Part shown: in pieces, positions 1-8,904 of the stretch
How the letters are laid out: every line of letters starts with the position of its first letter
How positions within the stretch are numbered: the first letter of the stretch is position 1
Origin: Verrucomicrobiota bacterium
Lineage (GTDB): Bacteria; Verrucomicrobiota; Kiritimatiellia; CAIQIC01
Length of the DNA stretch: 64,000 nt
NCBI GenBank assembly: GCA_004321905.1
Contig: SCQF01000031.1
Span: 1 to 64,000, forward strand
Reading direction: 5' to 3'
Translations under genes and position numbers: made by a program
The notes under the pieces: generated by a model
What the model saw: only the letters and a program-made list of their open reading frames with translations
What the model was told of the DNA's origin: nothing
Databases searched by the model: none

Positions 1-24
1 CTTTTCCGCTACCGTCTTCGCCAT
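1..24 (-). CDS. 5' end of an unidentified gene cut by the window edge
   Basis: An ATG on the minus strand at 24-22 is followed by eight open codons (MAKTVAEK) to the window edge. An AGGAG ribosome binding site sits 8 nt upstream, which is why I believe the start. The N-terminus resembles the opening of aconitase-family LeuC proteins (M-K-T-x-x-E-K), but eight residues cannot establish that. The start faces away from the transposase remnant at 89-373, so the two are divergent. Confidence 0.4.
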
Positions 25-88
25 GGCCGTCTCTCCTGTGGTTTGGTTGTTGTTTACCTAACCACCAACTACCGGGAGAACGGCCAAC

Positions 89-373
89 TTGAAAGTGCGA
101 AAGAAAGCGTACGTTATCGCTGCGTCGAAACTCGGACGTGTTTGTTTTCGTTGTGTGCCTTCTGCGGATGCCGAGCAGGCCGAACCGTTCGTGCGTGACT
201 ACGTCGAACCCGCTACGCGGGTTGTGACGGATGGCCTGCCGACCTACACGGGATGGAAAGCCGCAGGATTCGACCCTCATCCCTTTGTGATGGCTCGTGA
301 TCTTGAGGGCCTTCGCCAGCAACTTCATCACGTCCGTCTCGTCGTTTCTCTTCTGAACCGGTGGTTCGCCTGA
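89..373 (+). pseudogene. IS1595/ISXO2-type transposase remnant
   Basis: The 94-residue open frame resembles the middle of an ISXO2-like DDE transposase: a segment ending VVTDGLPTYTGWKAAGF (the usual D-G-x-x-x-Y block) and then HHVRLVVSLLNRWFA, matching the family's H-R-V-x-S-L-x-K-R-W block. The frame is closed upstream by a stop at 59-61. It ends just after RW, before the conserved C-terminal part, so the gene is truncated at both ends and should be inactive. A TTG at 89 is the only start and is probably not used. It marks an old insertion at the edge of the pilin-like cassette. Confidence 0.6.
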
Positions 374-495
374 TCCAGTAGGCCGTCATCGGTCGTCCGC
401 CAGCAGTCAATGCCCTCCATATCTCGATAGACCACGACCGGCAGGGGGTCCTTGAGTCAATCAACCACCCACGTTCAATAATTATCGCAACCAAT

Positions 496-2715
496 TTAAA
501 ACCGGGTCCACTGGATGAATTGAGGGAAACACTTGTGGCGGCCGTTGTTATCAGGATACGGGTCGCGCCACACCACGGCCACCACCGGACAGATCGAAGT
601 TTCCACGTCGCGAAGGGGATCAAAACCTGTCGGCGGACTGCCGGGACCTTTTTTAATGCCTCGTCCGTTGATGGCGATCACCCACAGGTTTTGTCGGGGA
701 TTGAACAGGCCGATACTGTTACGCATCACGGCTTTCTGCTGCCAAAAATCAAGCCCGGGGAAAACATTTGCCAAATTAGCCGCTGACAAGCGACAGATAT
801 CCGAAATATTGGTGAACACATTGTCATTTTTCCACCCGCTACGCAGTATGTTGGCGAGGTCCATCGCTTCGTCGCCAGCAACACGATTGGCACTTTCGCC
901 GCTTTCTCGTGGATATCGGCCCGTAGGTGCATTAGCGAACACACAACCGAGGGTCGTCTTGGAGATGATCAGCAGGTTAGGGTTATATGTAAATCCGCCA
1001 TGATTGGGATTCAGAAAACCTTGATAATATTGATTCGTAGGCAAAATCGCCAAAACATCGAAAATACGCGTTGTGTGATCGGGATCGGGGTTAAACAGGC
1101 GGACCGTGTGCCAAGGTTTGTCGGGATCATACAGCAAGTATCCCATGTCCCCGATGCTTTGCAGCGATTCTATCACCGGCGGATAGGTGTACATAAATGT
1201 CGAACCATCACCGTTCGTCGCAACACCCGTAACGGGGGTTGGGGAAACCGTGTTGCAAAATTCATTGGTCTGCCCCAATTGCGGCGTCCCAATCAGGGGA
1301 TCCGCGCTGTGCGGTTTCCAATCGCTGACGCGATAATTAATCCGGGGGTCAATCACCCCCCAGCCTTGTGCCACCACGCGCGCATTCGGCGTTGCCCTGA
1401 ACGTGATGCCGGCCACCGGCGCAGGCATTTGATCTACCACCGCCCCGGCACTGCTTCCGCTTCTGACGTAGATTGCCGCCGGCAAAGTGATGGTGGTGGT
1501 CACCGATGTGAGGGCATTCGTGTCGGTCGTTTGATAGACATAGGTGAACGTATTCGTCCAAAAAGAGTTGGTGGGCGTGGAGATCAAGCCGGGCACCACC
1601 GGGGCCTGCGGGGTAAAGGCCGGAGTTAGCGCCGGTGCCGTGGCAATGTTTATCGTGGGCGCGCTGGCGAGGCTTATGGCATAGGTCTTGTTGGCCGTCA
1701 CCGGAAAGGGGAACCACGTCTCGAAAATCAATGCAACCGTGTTTTTCCAGCCCTTGCCGCCGCTGATTTGCTCCACATAATTGGTGGCCACAAATTCATA
1801 GAGCATGGGGACTAATTTGCCACCCCCCATTTCGTTGGGATTGGTGGGGATATCCGTGGAACTATTCACCATGTCATAAAGATTATCGTAGAACGCCTGG
1901 GTATCGGCCCCGGTCATATTCGCGGCGGCACTCATGATATCGGACTTGGCTTGAGCGATTTGCGCCGCATTGGTTCCAATATAAACACGCGGCTTGGAAT
2001 TCACAGTGCCCCAATCAATATAGCGATCGTTGGGGAAATAGGAAAAATGATTCCACATGATATTATTGGTCGGGGAATCCATGTAGGGGCCGAGGCGAAG
2101 CATAATTTCAAAGCCACTCTCCAGGCGGTGCTTGGCGCGTTCGGTCTTAAAAGCGTCCACATCGGTGATGATGGGCTTGCCGGACGGGAGATTGGTGGGG
2201 AAGGAGATTTCGCCGGGATCAACACCATAGGCGCGCGGACGCGTGCCTACCGCGTTGACATCCAAGTAGCCGGAACAATCCACGCACGCGAATTGATATT
2301 GCCCCAGCAGCTTGTTGTCGCGCTGATCCACCACGTCAGCCCATGATGAGTTTATGGTGAGGTTATAGACCGTGGGATGCCGGGTATCGCGCGGGAACAT
2401 GGGCGCCAAACGCTGAATCAAATCGGGGTCGGTAATCCCACCGGTTTTGGCCACAATACATCCGCCGTGATAAAAGGTGTTGGATTGCCCCGGCCCCATT
2501 TCCTGCTCCATTTGCAACACGGCGCGCGTCAACGCCGTCCACATCAGGTTGCGCGCCTTCACGTCCTCAATTTGGGCGTTACTGGCCATGCGTTCGATGC
2601 GCATGGAGATCGCAAACGAAACCGCCAAGGTCACCAACATGGCCAGCAAACTCAAGACCACTATCAAGGCAATTCCCTGTTGCTGCGTGCCTCGTCTTTT
2701 CTGTGTCGTTTGCAT
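496..2715 (-). CDS. Verru_Chthon cassette protein A-like, large prepilin-like/GspK-type protein
   Basis: A protein of about 739 residues with a basic N-terminus (QKRRGTQQQ) followed by a prepilin-like hydrophobic stretch (GIALIVVLSLLAMLVTLAVS), as in PilX/GspK-type minor pilins and Verru_Chthon cassette protein A. The rest is a long exported Ser/Thr/Asn/Pro-rich region with no enzyme motif I recognise. I chose the ATG at 2715 because AGGA lies 5 nt upstream and protein C ends at 2727. An ATG at 2721 is also possible. It is the last of four co-directional genes (D, B, C, A) and probably the largest component of an envelope or secretion pseudopilus. The family assignment rests on gene order and N-terminal architecture. 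Confidence 0.75.
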   Translation of the reverse strand: MQTTQKRRGTQQQGIALIVVLSLLAMLVTLAVSFAISMRIERMASNAQIEDVKARNLMWTALTRAVLQMEQEMGPGQSNTFYHGGCIVAKTGGITDPDLIQRLAPMFPRDTRHPTVYNLTINSSWADVVDQRDNKLLGQYQFACVDCSGYLDVNAVGTRPRAYGVDPGEISFPTNLPSGKPIITDVDAFKTERAKHRLESGFEIMLRLGPYMDSPTNNIMWNHFSYFPNDRYIDWGTVNSKPRVYIGTNAAQIAQAKSDIMSAAANMTGADTQAFYDNLYDMVNSSTDIPTNPNEMGGGKLVPMLYEFVATNYVEQISGGKGWKNTVALIFETWFPFPVTANKTYAISLASAPTINIATAPALTPAFTPQAPVVPGLISTPTNSFWTNTFTYVYQTTDTNALTSVTTTITLPAAIYVRSGSSAGAVVDQMPAPVAGITFRATPNARVVAQGWGVIDPRINYRVSDWKPHSADPLIGTPQLGQTNEFCNTVSPTPVTGVATNGDGSTFMYTYPPVIESLQSIGDMGYLLYDPDKPWHTVRLFNPDPDHTTRIFDVLAILPTNQYYQGFLNPNHGGFTYNPNLLIISKTTLGCVFANAPTGRYPRESGESANRVAGDEAMDLANILRSGWKNDNVFTNISDICRLSAANLANVFPGLDFWQQKAVMRNSIGLFNPRQNLWVIAINGRGIKKGPGSPPTGFDPLRDVETSICPVVAVVWRDPYPDNNGRHKCFPQFIQWTRF

Positions 2716-2726
2716 AAACATCCTGT

Positions 2727-3584
2727 TCAAGGAATGGGTGGCGGCACCGCGTAGCGCCACGGCAAATACACCCGCCGGACATAGCGTTTCTCGTTGTTTT
2801 GAACAAAACGATCCCGTGCCGGACCCGACATCAGATTAGCTTGATGAACGTTTTCTGCGCTTAACACACCGATATAGATGTCCACAAACCGCGGCAGGGT
2901 ATTGGGCGGGGTCTCGGCATCGCCCTGTTCGGAAAAAAAGTCGGCCTGACGACCATTCACCAAAATCTTGAAGGTGGAAACATTGACCAACAGTCGGCTG
3001 GGAAACATGGCATTGTTTTTGTATAGCCCATCTATCACCTGCAGCGATGTTTGGCCGCCAAGGTTATTTCGGTACGCGGCCCTGGTATTAACGACATTGG
3101 GCTTCCACCCCAGCCAATATAATGTATAGCTGTTGGTGGGGCTGTCGGGGGCTGTTTTGCCGATACAGTAAGCTATGGATGTCATTTCATGGGGATTACC
3201 CGGACCAGCTGCATAGCCCAACATGGTGGCAAAATGCAGAGCAAACGCGGGTTCACCATAGGTCGAAACTTGAAAATCTGCGGGGAACGGGGGGGAATGC
3301 GTTCCCGCATAAAACACTAATGCGGTGCTGATCGTCGCCTGCCACAATTCCACGGATATTCGGTCCAAGACCGCGCGCACGTTGGCATTTTGCTCAGCGC
3401 GCGTGGCACCGCTATGCCACGCCTGGCTGGTGCTGGAAAAAACATTCGCACAAATCAACAATAGGACCGCAAAGACGGCCATCGCGGCTAAAAGTTCGAT
3501 CAGCGTGAAGGCCTGCGCGCGCTGCAGGCACCGCCGCTTGCTCGCGTTCAGCCCCACCACGTTTGCCTGGACTATCGTTCCCAT
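2727..3584 (-). CDS. Verru_Chthon cassette protein C-like prepilin
   Basis: A 285-residue protein with a type IV prepilin N-terminus: a leader ending in QAFTLIELLAAMAVFAVLLL, where F-T-L-I-E carries the Glu at mature position 5, followed by a hydrophobic helix and a region resembling GspJ (SQAWHSGATRAEQNANVRAV). The start is the ATG at 3584, which overlaps the end of protein B by 13 nt. The longer frame upstream only shadows B. It should be processed by a prepilin peptidase and inserted in the inner membrane as a minor pseudopilin. It is translationally coupled with its neighbours in the D-B-C-A order. Confidence 0.8.
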   Translation of the reverse strand: MGTIVQANVVGLNASKRRCLQRAQAFTLIELLAAMAVFAVLLLICANVFSSTSQAWHSGATRAEQNANVRAVLDRISVELWQATISTALVFYAGTHSPPFPADFQVSTYGEPAFALHFATMLGYAAGPGNPHEMTSIAYCIGKTAPDSPTNSYTLYWLGWKPNVVNTRAAYRNNLGGQTSLQVIDGLYKNNAMFPSRLLVNVSTFKILVNGRQADFFSEQGDAETPPNTLPRFVDIYIGVLSAENVHQANLMSGPARDRFVQNNEKRYVRRVYLPWRYAVPPPIP

Positions 3585-4081
3585 CGAAACACTTCTGTGG
3601 AGAAAGATTGCGTCGTCATTTGCCCATATTTGCCCATCAGCACATCCAAGCGCACCGCGGCGGCACGATCGGCCGGCGCCGCGGGGATGTTGTCCATCGT
3701 CAGCCGATATCGAAAAGTAGCATCTATATTGGTGGGAGAAACCGCATAGGTGACGGTGTGCCATTGGCCATCGGCCTTCAGCTTTGTTTCCCGGGTCGTC
3801 TGGTCCCACAGGTTCGAAGCCACCACCCCCACGCCGAGGTTCGCTCTAAAACTGTCGGCTAAATCGCCGTTCGTTCGCACACAAGTTTCAGCACGGATGC
3901 CTTCCAAGATGTTGTTGGCAAACCCGGCGATCTGCGCGTCGTCATCGCCGCCTTTGCTCATCTGCAAACTACCGCTCATCAAGCCCACCACGGTGAGCAC
4001 ACCGACCCCCAAGATCAGCACGGCAAGGGCCACCTCGACCATCGTAAAACCCCGCCGCCTGACTGATGCACAGTGCTTCAT
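3572..4081 (-). CDS. Verru_Chthon cassette protein B-like prepilin
   Basis: A 169-residue protein starting MKHCASVRRRGFTMVEVALAV. The short basic leader, G/F cleavage site, Glu at mature position 5 and following hydrophobic helix identify a type IV prepilin-like protein (GspI/PilV class). The start is the ATG at 4081, which overlaps the stop codon of protein D as ATGA, strong evidence for translational coupling. The remainder holds no catalytic motif. It is the second gene of the four-gene cassette and presumably a minor pseudopilin that assembles with the C and D proteins. Confidence 0.8.
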   Translation of the reverse strand: MKHCASVRRRGFTMVEVALAVLILGVGVLTVVGLMSGSLQMSKGGDDDAQIAGFANNILEGIRAETCVRTNGDLADSFRANLGVGVVASNLWDQTTRETKLKADGQWHTVTYAVSPTNIDATFRYRLTMDNIPAAPADRAAAVRLDVLMGKYGQMTTQSFSTEVFRWER

Positions 4082-4911
4082 TCGCCCAACCTTTTGCAAT
4101 AACTCTGACCTTCCGAACTGATCCCCACTTGGTTGGTGGCCCCATTCGGTCGGCCCCACACCGCCCCCTGATCAACGCTACCTTCAAAGATGTTCACCGC
4201 CATAGTGTAATTCATGGGATTAACACCCGGCGGAAAGGTAATGGCGCCATTGTTCATCGTTCGACTGTGACGATTCATGAGGAAACAGGGAATGTTCGCA
4301 ACCCCGTTGAGTATCGGAGCTGCAGTTTGGTTGACCGTATTGGTTGTCTGGAGAATATTAGCCGTCTGTTGCATGGCCACCGGATAGAACACGACCCCCG
4401 GCGGGAAGAATTTCCAATCGCCTACAAAACGTCCGACGGGACGACCTAGGATGTTGTTGACGGCAAAAACCGCAACCGCGCGAAAATCAACATTGGAATT
4501 CACGCCGGTTCCATCGGCATTGCTGGGAAAAAGCACATAACAGTTTTTCTTCTGGGTCACCGTCGTCTGGCGCGCCAAAGAAACCGAGGACAACACCTGC
4601 ATGGTGGCGCCACGCACACCGGCACTGCGCATCAGTCCGCTCGTAGCGGGTACCACCGTCGCCAGCAAGAGGCCCATGATCACGAGCACCGCCAACAACT
4701 CGACCAACGTGAATCCTGTGCGGGCAGAAATCCGCCCATCTCCCGCTCGCCGGACAACAGACCTGCGTCCACGGGTGGAACCGTGTTCACCAGCCAGCCC
4801 TATTCCCCCACCAATCACGCCACGCATCCTTTCCCTGCGCCATGGCATAGTCACGCCACACAACAACCTTACCTTGCCATCAAAAAACAGATGGCGCTTA
4901 CTTATTTGCAT
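4078..4911 (-). CDS. Verru_Chthon cassette protein D-like prepilin
   Basis: The first gene of the cassette encodes up to 277 residues with a prepilin motif TGFTLVELLAVLVIMGLLLA around residues 66-85, followed by a GspH-like soluble domain. The leader from the longest start is far too long for a normal prepilin. A start at 4827, preceded by AGGGAAAGG, or at 4848 may be the true one, so the 5' end is uncertain. A perfect 24-bp palindrome lies about 50 bp upstream of the longest start and may be the operator for all four genes. The family call is from the prepilin motif plus the D-B-C-A order. Confidence 0.72.
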   Translation of the reverse strand: MQISKRHLFFDGKVRLLCGVTMPWRRERMRGVIGGGIGLAGEHGSTRGRRSVVRRAGDGRISARTGFTLVELLAVLVIMGLLLATVVPATSGLMRSAGVRGATMQVLSSVSLARQTTVTQKKNCYVLFPSNADGTGVNSNVDFRAVAVFAVNNILGRPVGRFVGDWKFFPPGVVFYPVAMQQTANILQTTNTVNQTAAPILNGVANIPCFLMNRHSRTMNNGAITFPPGVNPMNYTMAVNIFEGSVDQGAVWGRPNGATNQVGISSEGQSYCKRLGE

Positions 4912-4960
4912 CGAAAGCTACGTCCCTGATATATGTTTTGTCAAGTAAATAATCTAATGT

Positions 4961-4984
4961 TTATTTTGTACATGTACAAAATAA
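4961..4984. promoter_or_regulatory. 24-bp perfect palindrome, candidate operator of the prepilin cassette
   Basis: Each half reads TTATTTTGTACA from the outside in, giving an uninterrupted 24-bp palindrome centred between 4972 and 4973. It is AT-rich and lies 50 bp upstream of the first cassette gene, in the gap before the divergently placed end of the GH20 gene. Its size and symmetry fit a homodimeric regulator site (GntR- or LacI-like). No regulator gene is adjacent. Confidence 0.55.
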
Positions 4985-5254
4985 GCGCTGCTACAGAGAT
5001 GGTATCGTGTTTTCTGGTCGGTAGCAGTGCCAACCATTTGACGATTACAAGGTTGCGGTAAAAGGCCGCCGGCGATTACCGGAACTCGCGACCAACAGTC
5101 TCGCCGCATTGAAGATTTCTTCCACCGCACACCTTGACTTTTTTTACAGGCACTGTTATGGGCAAGCCGCTCGTTCGGTTGCGCTGCAAACTGGAACGTC
5201 CACAGCCGCCGCGAAATCATCGCCCGCTATAAGACCGGCGACGGCCTGAAATGA
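4985..5254. other. Intergenic stretch with no recognised gene
   Basis: This 270-bp gap lies between the candidate operator and the TTCCAA palindrome that follows the GH20 gene. The open frames crossing it have no recognisable family and no ribosome binding site, so I see nothing to annotate. Confidence 0.5.
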
Positions 5255-5273
5255 GTTTCCAAGCCTTGGAAAC
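5255..5273. repeat. Single TTCCAA palindrome after the GH20 gene
   Basis: GTTTCCAAGCCTTGGAAAC is symmetric around its centre (5264). It sits 2 nt beyond the stop codon of the GH20 gene, the typical gene-end position for this repeat family. Confidence 0.85.
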
Positions 5274-5274
5274 T

Positions 5275-7080
5275 TCACGGCCACCGTTCGCGCAACAGGC
5301 GCTGGCTATCGGCCAGGCCGCCAAGCCGGTTGCGCGCCAGCCAGACGCGGCGGTGCTCATCGAGAAGGGCGCGCACATCTTCGAGGTTTTCCTCGCCCGT
5401 CGCCGCACGTTGAATACCGTGACGAATCATCCACGCAACCAAGGCGAATTCATCACCGATCAGCGTGGCGTCAGTGCACCGCATTTGCGCGCGGTCGAGC
5501 GGGGCGGTGACTTCATCAAGCTGCTGTGCGGTTTTTTGCAGTGCACTGGGCGGCAGCTTCGCCAACCACGGCGCGAGGTCGCGCTTGTGTAGTAGATGAA
5601 ACAAAACACTGACATTCTCCAACTCCACCCCGGTGGTACGATAGAGGTCGCCGAGATTGAGCGCGACTTGGCCCATCACACCAGCCTCATCTTCAAACGC
5701 GTGCCGGTCTAATAATTTAGCGAGTGGCATTTCTTTCGCGGCGGACGTGTTCCAGCCAAATGCGGCCGCAGTGGCGAAACCCGCGTAGCTGACCGGTAGT
5801 GGCTGCCAATGGCCGTTATCGCCCCAGTCGGTGACGAGCAGGCCTTCCGCGCCGTGTTTCAAACCGGCTTCGGCGGCAGCGCGGATATTGCCGAGCATAT
5901 TCGTCGTGCGGCCCGCGAGGCTGTTCCACGACGAGGTGCCGGGGCACACCCAAAACGGCAGACCCGCGGCGGCGAACGTTGCGGTTTCGCGCTCGAATGG
6001 ATGATTCATCTCATAACCCCAGTTGAGCGCGATCAGGTCACGCGGCAGTTCACCGACGAGTTCGGGATGTTGAAGAATGATATCGCCCCAGAATTGCATC
6101 GTGTGGCCGCGGCGAACGGCCTCGTCACGGATTTTTAGCAGGAATTCCAGATAGACGCGGCCCTTGCCGCGCGCGGCGCAGGTGGTAGCGCTACGGCCTT
6201 GGCCAAGATCCCACGTTTCGTCGCAACCGGCGTTGAACAGGCGGCTGGAAAAATTCGGCAGGAGTTCGTCAAACAATTCACGCAGCAGGTCGAGGCTGGC
6301 CGGGTTTGTTGGGTCAAGGCTCGTCGGCTCGGCGCGCCGCTCGCCCCACGGCGCGACATAGCCTTCGGGACACTCGGCCAGCGCGCGGTAACGCGGCAGC
6401 TTCAGCCAGCGCGTCAGGTGACCGAATGAATTTTGGTTCGGCGTGAGTTCTACGCCGCGCTCACGGCAAAATATGTCGAGTTGTCGGACGTCTTCCGGCG
6501 TCAGCGGATCGGCATGTTCCCAAACTTCACGATGATTGCGATAGGCAAAGGTGTGTTCGGTATAAAGTTGGAGGTGATTGAACTTCCACTCCGCCAGCCG
6601 ATCCACGAGGTCGCAGAGCGTGGTCAACGTCGGAACTTTGTCGCGGCTAATGTCCAGCATGACGCCGCGCACCGCGTAGTCTGGCCAGTCGGTGATGACG
6701 CAGGCCGGTAGCGCCGTCGGAAATTGGCGCAATAGTTGCCGGAACGTCATCAGCGCATAAAACATTCCCGCACGATCCGGTGCGATCAACCGCAATCCAT
6801 CCGGCGTGATTTCGAGGCGGTAACCCTGCGGCGGTACGCCGCAGTGATGATCCAAGAGGAGGTGAATGGTAGGGCGAGGCGTCGCCCTGCCCGATGCAGC
6901 AGCTTTCCACCCCTCAAACCCTGCACGCGCCAACGCTTTATGTAGCTGGAATACCAGCGGCTCCAGCACATCCGGCTCGCCCTCCGTTTGAATCACGCCT
7001 GCCGGCGCGAGGAGAAATTCACCCGCGCGCCGCTCCAATCGCCGCGGCGGCGGTAGCAGTAGAATTTCCAAATCAGCCAT
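5275..7080 (-). CDS. Glycoside hydrolase family 20-like protein (beta-N-acetylhexosaminidase type)
   Basis: A 601-residue protein with a GH20b-like N-terminal domain (residues 1-130) followed by a TIM barrel that opens with DYAVRGVMLDISRDKVPT. The catalytic Asp-Glu pair is seen in FNAGCDETWDLG, a variant of the usual H-x-G-G-D-E. WGD and NWGY segments fit barrel strands. The family removes terminal GlcNAc or GalNAc from glycans. No signal peptide is visible, so it probably acts on imported oligosaccharides in the cytoplasm. It ends just before a TTCCAA palindrome and has no operon partner. Confidence 0.82.
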   Translation of the reverse strand: MADLEILLLPPPRRLERRAGEFLLAPAGVIQTEGEPDVLEPLVFQLHKALARAGFEGWKAAASGRATPRPTIHLLLDHHCGVPPQGYRLEITPDGLRLIAPDRAGMFYALMTFRQLLRQFPTALPACVITDWPDYAVRGVMLDISRDKVPTLTTLCDLVDRLAEWKFNHLQLYTEHTFAYRNHREVWEHADPLTPEDVRQLDIFCRERGVELTPNQNSFGHLTRWLKLPRYRALAECPEGYVAPWGERRAEPTSLDPTNPASLDLLRELFDELLPNFSSRLFNAGCDETWDLGQGRSATTCAARGKGRVYLEFLLKIRDEAVRRGHTMQFWGDIILQHPELVGELPRDLIALNWGYEMNHPFERETATFAAAGLPFWVCPGTSSWNSLAGRTTNMLGNIRAAAEAGLKHGAEGLLVTDWGDNGHWQPLPVSYAGFATAAAFGWNTSAAKEMPLAKLLDRHAFEDEAGVMGQVALNLGDLYRTTGVELENVSVLFHLLHKRDLAPWLAKLPPSALQKTAQQLDEVTAPLDRAQMRCTDATLIGDEFALVAWMIRHGIQRAATGEENLEDVRALLDEHRRVWLARNRLGGLADSQRLLRERWP

Positions 7081-7091
7081 GAAGAATTTTT

Positions 7092-7174
7092 ACCACGGAA
7101 CACACGGATTACACGGAAACCAAAAGAATTTTCTGCGTATCATTAAGTCCGTGTCCTTCCGTGTATTCCGTGGT
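7092..7174. repeat. Inverted repeat element (ACCACGGAA type)
   Basis: The arms ACCACGGAA...ACACGGA and TCCGTGT...TTCCGTGGT face each other around an AT-rich centre, filling the gap between the GH20 start and the purH stop. There is no gene. It belongs to the same class of dispersed intergenic palindromes as the elements at 24 kb and 60 kb. Confidence 0.7.
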
Positions 7175-7187
7175 TGCTCGCCCAAAA

Positions 7188-8816
7188 TCAGTGCCGGAAG
7201 TGGCGCATGTGCGTGAAGGCCATCGCCACGCCGAGTTTGTTGCAGACCGCCACGCTCTCCGCGTCCTTCTTCGAGCCACTGGGCTGGACGATGTATTTGA
7301 TGCCGGCTTCCGCAGCGACCTCGACGTTGTCAGGGAACGGGAAAAACGCGTCGGAGACTAGCACGCATTCGCCAAGAATCGCTTTCTCATAGTCCACCAG
7401 TGGACGCTTTTCACCAGTGGCGGCGTGGAGCGCGGCGATATTCTCGCGCGCCTTGGCCAGTGCCAGCTTGCGCGTGGAATCAATGCGGTTCGGCTGGCCC
7501 GCGCCCATGCCGAGCTGACTGAATTGGTCCGGTGCATATTCGCGGACGAGCACGATGGCGTTGGATTTGACGTGTTTGCCGACTTTGACGCCGAACTCCG
7601 CCAACGCGCGTTTGTTCGCGGCAAAAGGCAGTTTGGTGGGCACTTCCCACTGCTCGATCAACGCGGCGTCGCGATCTTGCACCAGCATACCACCGTTGAC
7701 TTGGCGTAGCGTGCGACCCGGCACCGGCGGCGTCAGCGGACGATGCAATTTGAGCAGGCGGATGTCCTTGCTCTTGCTCTTCAAATATTCCAGCGCGTCC
7801 GGCGCGAAGTCCGGTGCGATCAGCGCCTCGACGAACCGGCCCTTGAGCACCTGCGCCGCCGCCAAGTCCACCGGCACCGTGACGGCGATGACGCTGCCGA
7901 ACGCGGAAACCGTGTCGCCGGCCCACGCAGCTTCGAGCGCCTCGGCGAGCGTTTTACCGGTGGCGTAGCCGCAAGGATTGGTGTGCTTGATGATTGCCGC
8001 GCCGGGCACGCCACACAGCTCGCGCGCAGCTTCCAGCGCGGCATCGCCATCCACGTAATTATTGTAGCTCATCTCCTTGCCATAGAGCACTTCGGCGTGC
8101 GCGATGCCCGCCTCGGTGGCGACCGCATCCTTATAGAACAGCGCCGCTTGGTGTGGATTTTCGCCGTAGCGCAATTTCTGTCCGCCCGTCCACGCCAGCA
8201 CGAGCGGGCGATTGGCGTCCTTATTTTCAAGTTGCCCGGCCAAATAGGTGGCGATGGCGGCGTCATATTGCGCCGTGCGTGCGTACGTTTTCTGCGCCAG
8301 CTCGCGCCGCAGCCCCTCAGTCGTGTTGCCGCCGTGCGCGTCCATTTCCGCCAATACTCGTGCATAATCTGCGGGATCGGTGACGACCGTGACCGAGCGG
8401 TGGTTTTTCGCCGCACTGCGCAGCATGGAGGGACCGCCGATATCAATGTTTTCAATCGCCTCCTCAAAGCTGACCGTCGGCTTGGCGACGGTCGCTTCAA
8501 ACGGATAAAGATTTACGCAAACCAGATCAATCGGCTCCAGCTTGTGGGCCGCCATCGTAGCGAGGTGATCGGAATTGTCGCGCACGTGCAACAGGCCGGC
8601 GTGGACTTTCGGATGGAGCGTTTTGACGCGACCATCGAGCATTTCCGGAAAGCCGGTAAATTCCGAGACATCCTTGACCTTCACGCCCGCCGTGCGTAGC
8701 GCCTTGGCCGTGCCGCCGGTGGAGAGCAGCTCCACGCCGCGTGCCGCCAGCGCCTTCGCGAATTCCACCACGCCGGCCTTGTCCGAAACACTGATCAATG
8801 CCCGTTGAATTTTCAT
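7188..8816 (-). CDS. purH: Bifunctional AICAR formyltransferase / IMP cyclohydrolase
   Basis: A 542-residue protein catalysing the last two steps of IMP synthesis. The N-terminal MGS-like cyclohydrolase domain begins MKIQRALISVSDKAGVVEFA and contains LLSTGGTAK and the NIDIGGPSMLR block. The C-terminal AICARFT domain has KHTNPCGYA with the catalytic Lys-His. Length is normal for the family. The start is the ATG at 8816, with AAGGA upstream. The longer open frame runs through a repeat pair. It follows queG on the same strand. Other purine genes (purM, purB, purQ, purL) lie on the same strand within 25 kb but are not one compact operon. Confidence 0.96.
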   Translation of the reverse strand: MKIQRALISVSDKAGVVEFAKALAARGVELLSTGGTAKALRTAGVKVKDVSEFTGFPEMLDGRVKTLHPKVHAGLLHVRDNSDHLATMAAHKLEPIDLVCVNLYPFEATVAKPTVSFEEAIENIDIGGPSMLRSAAKNHRSVTVVTDPADYARVLAEMDAHGGNTTEGLRRELAQKTYARTAQYDAAIATYLAGQLENKDANRPLVLAWTGGQKLRYGENPHQAALFYKDAVATEAGIAHAEVLYGKEMSYNNYVDGDAALEAARELCGVPGAAIIKHTNPCGYATGKTLAEALEAAWAGDTVSAFGSVIAVTVPVDLAAAQVLKGRFVEALIAPDFAPDALEYLKSKSKDIRLLKLHRPLTPPVPGRTLRQVNGGMLVQDRDAALIEQWEVPTKLPFAANKRALAEFGVKVGKHVKSNAIVLVREYAPDQFSQLGMGAGQPNRIDSTRKLALAKARENIAALHAATGEKRPLVDYEKAILGECVLVSDAFFPFPDNVEVAAEAGIKYIVQPSGSKKDAESVAVCNKLGVAMAFTHMRHFRH

Positions 8817-8852
8817 GTCTGGTTCCTTGGTTGGAAAGTTGGGCGGAGCATA

Positions 8853-8901
8853 TTTTCCAAGCCTTGGAAAAACAACCCTCAACTTTTTCCAAACCTTGGC
8901 A
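8853..8901. repeat. Paired TTCCAA palindromes (queG-purH gap)
   Basis: The first palindrome TTTTCCAAGCCTTGGAAAA is centred at 8862. The second, with one mismatch (TTTCCAAACCTTGGC), is centred at 8894, so the centres are 32 bp apart. The pair occupies the gap between the queG stop and the purH start. Confidence 0.85.
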
Positions 8902-8904
8902 GCC

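Noticed and set aside
4954-5220. 88-codon minus-strand open frame between the cassette and the GH20 gene
   Set aside because: No similarity to a known family, no ribosome binding site, and it overlaps the candidate operator.
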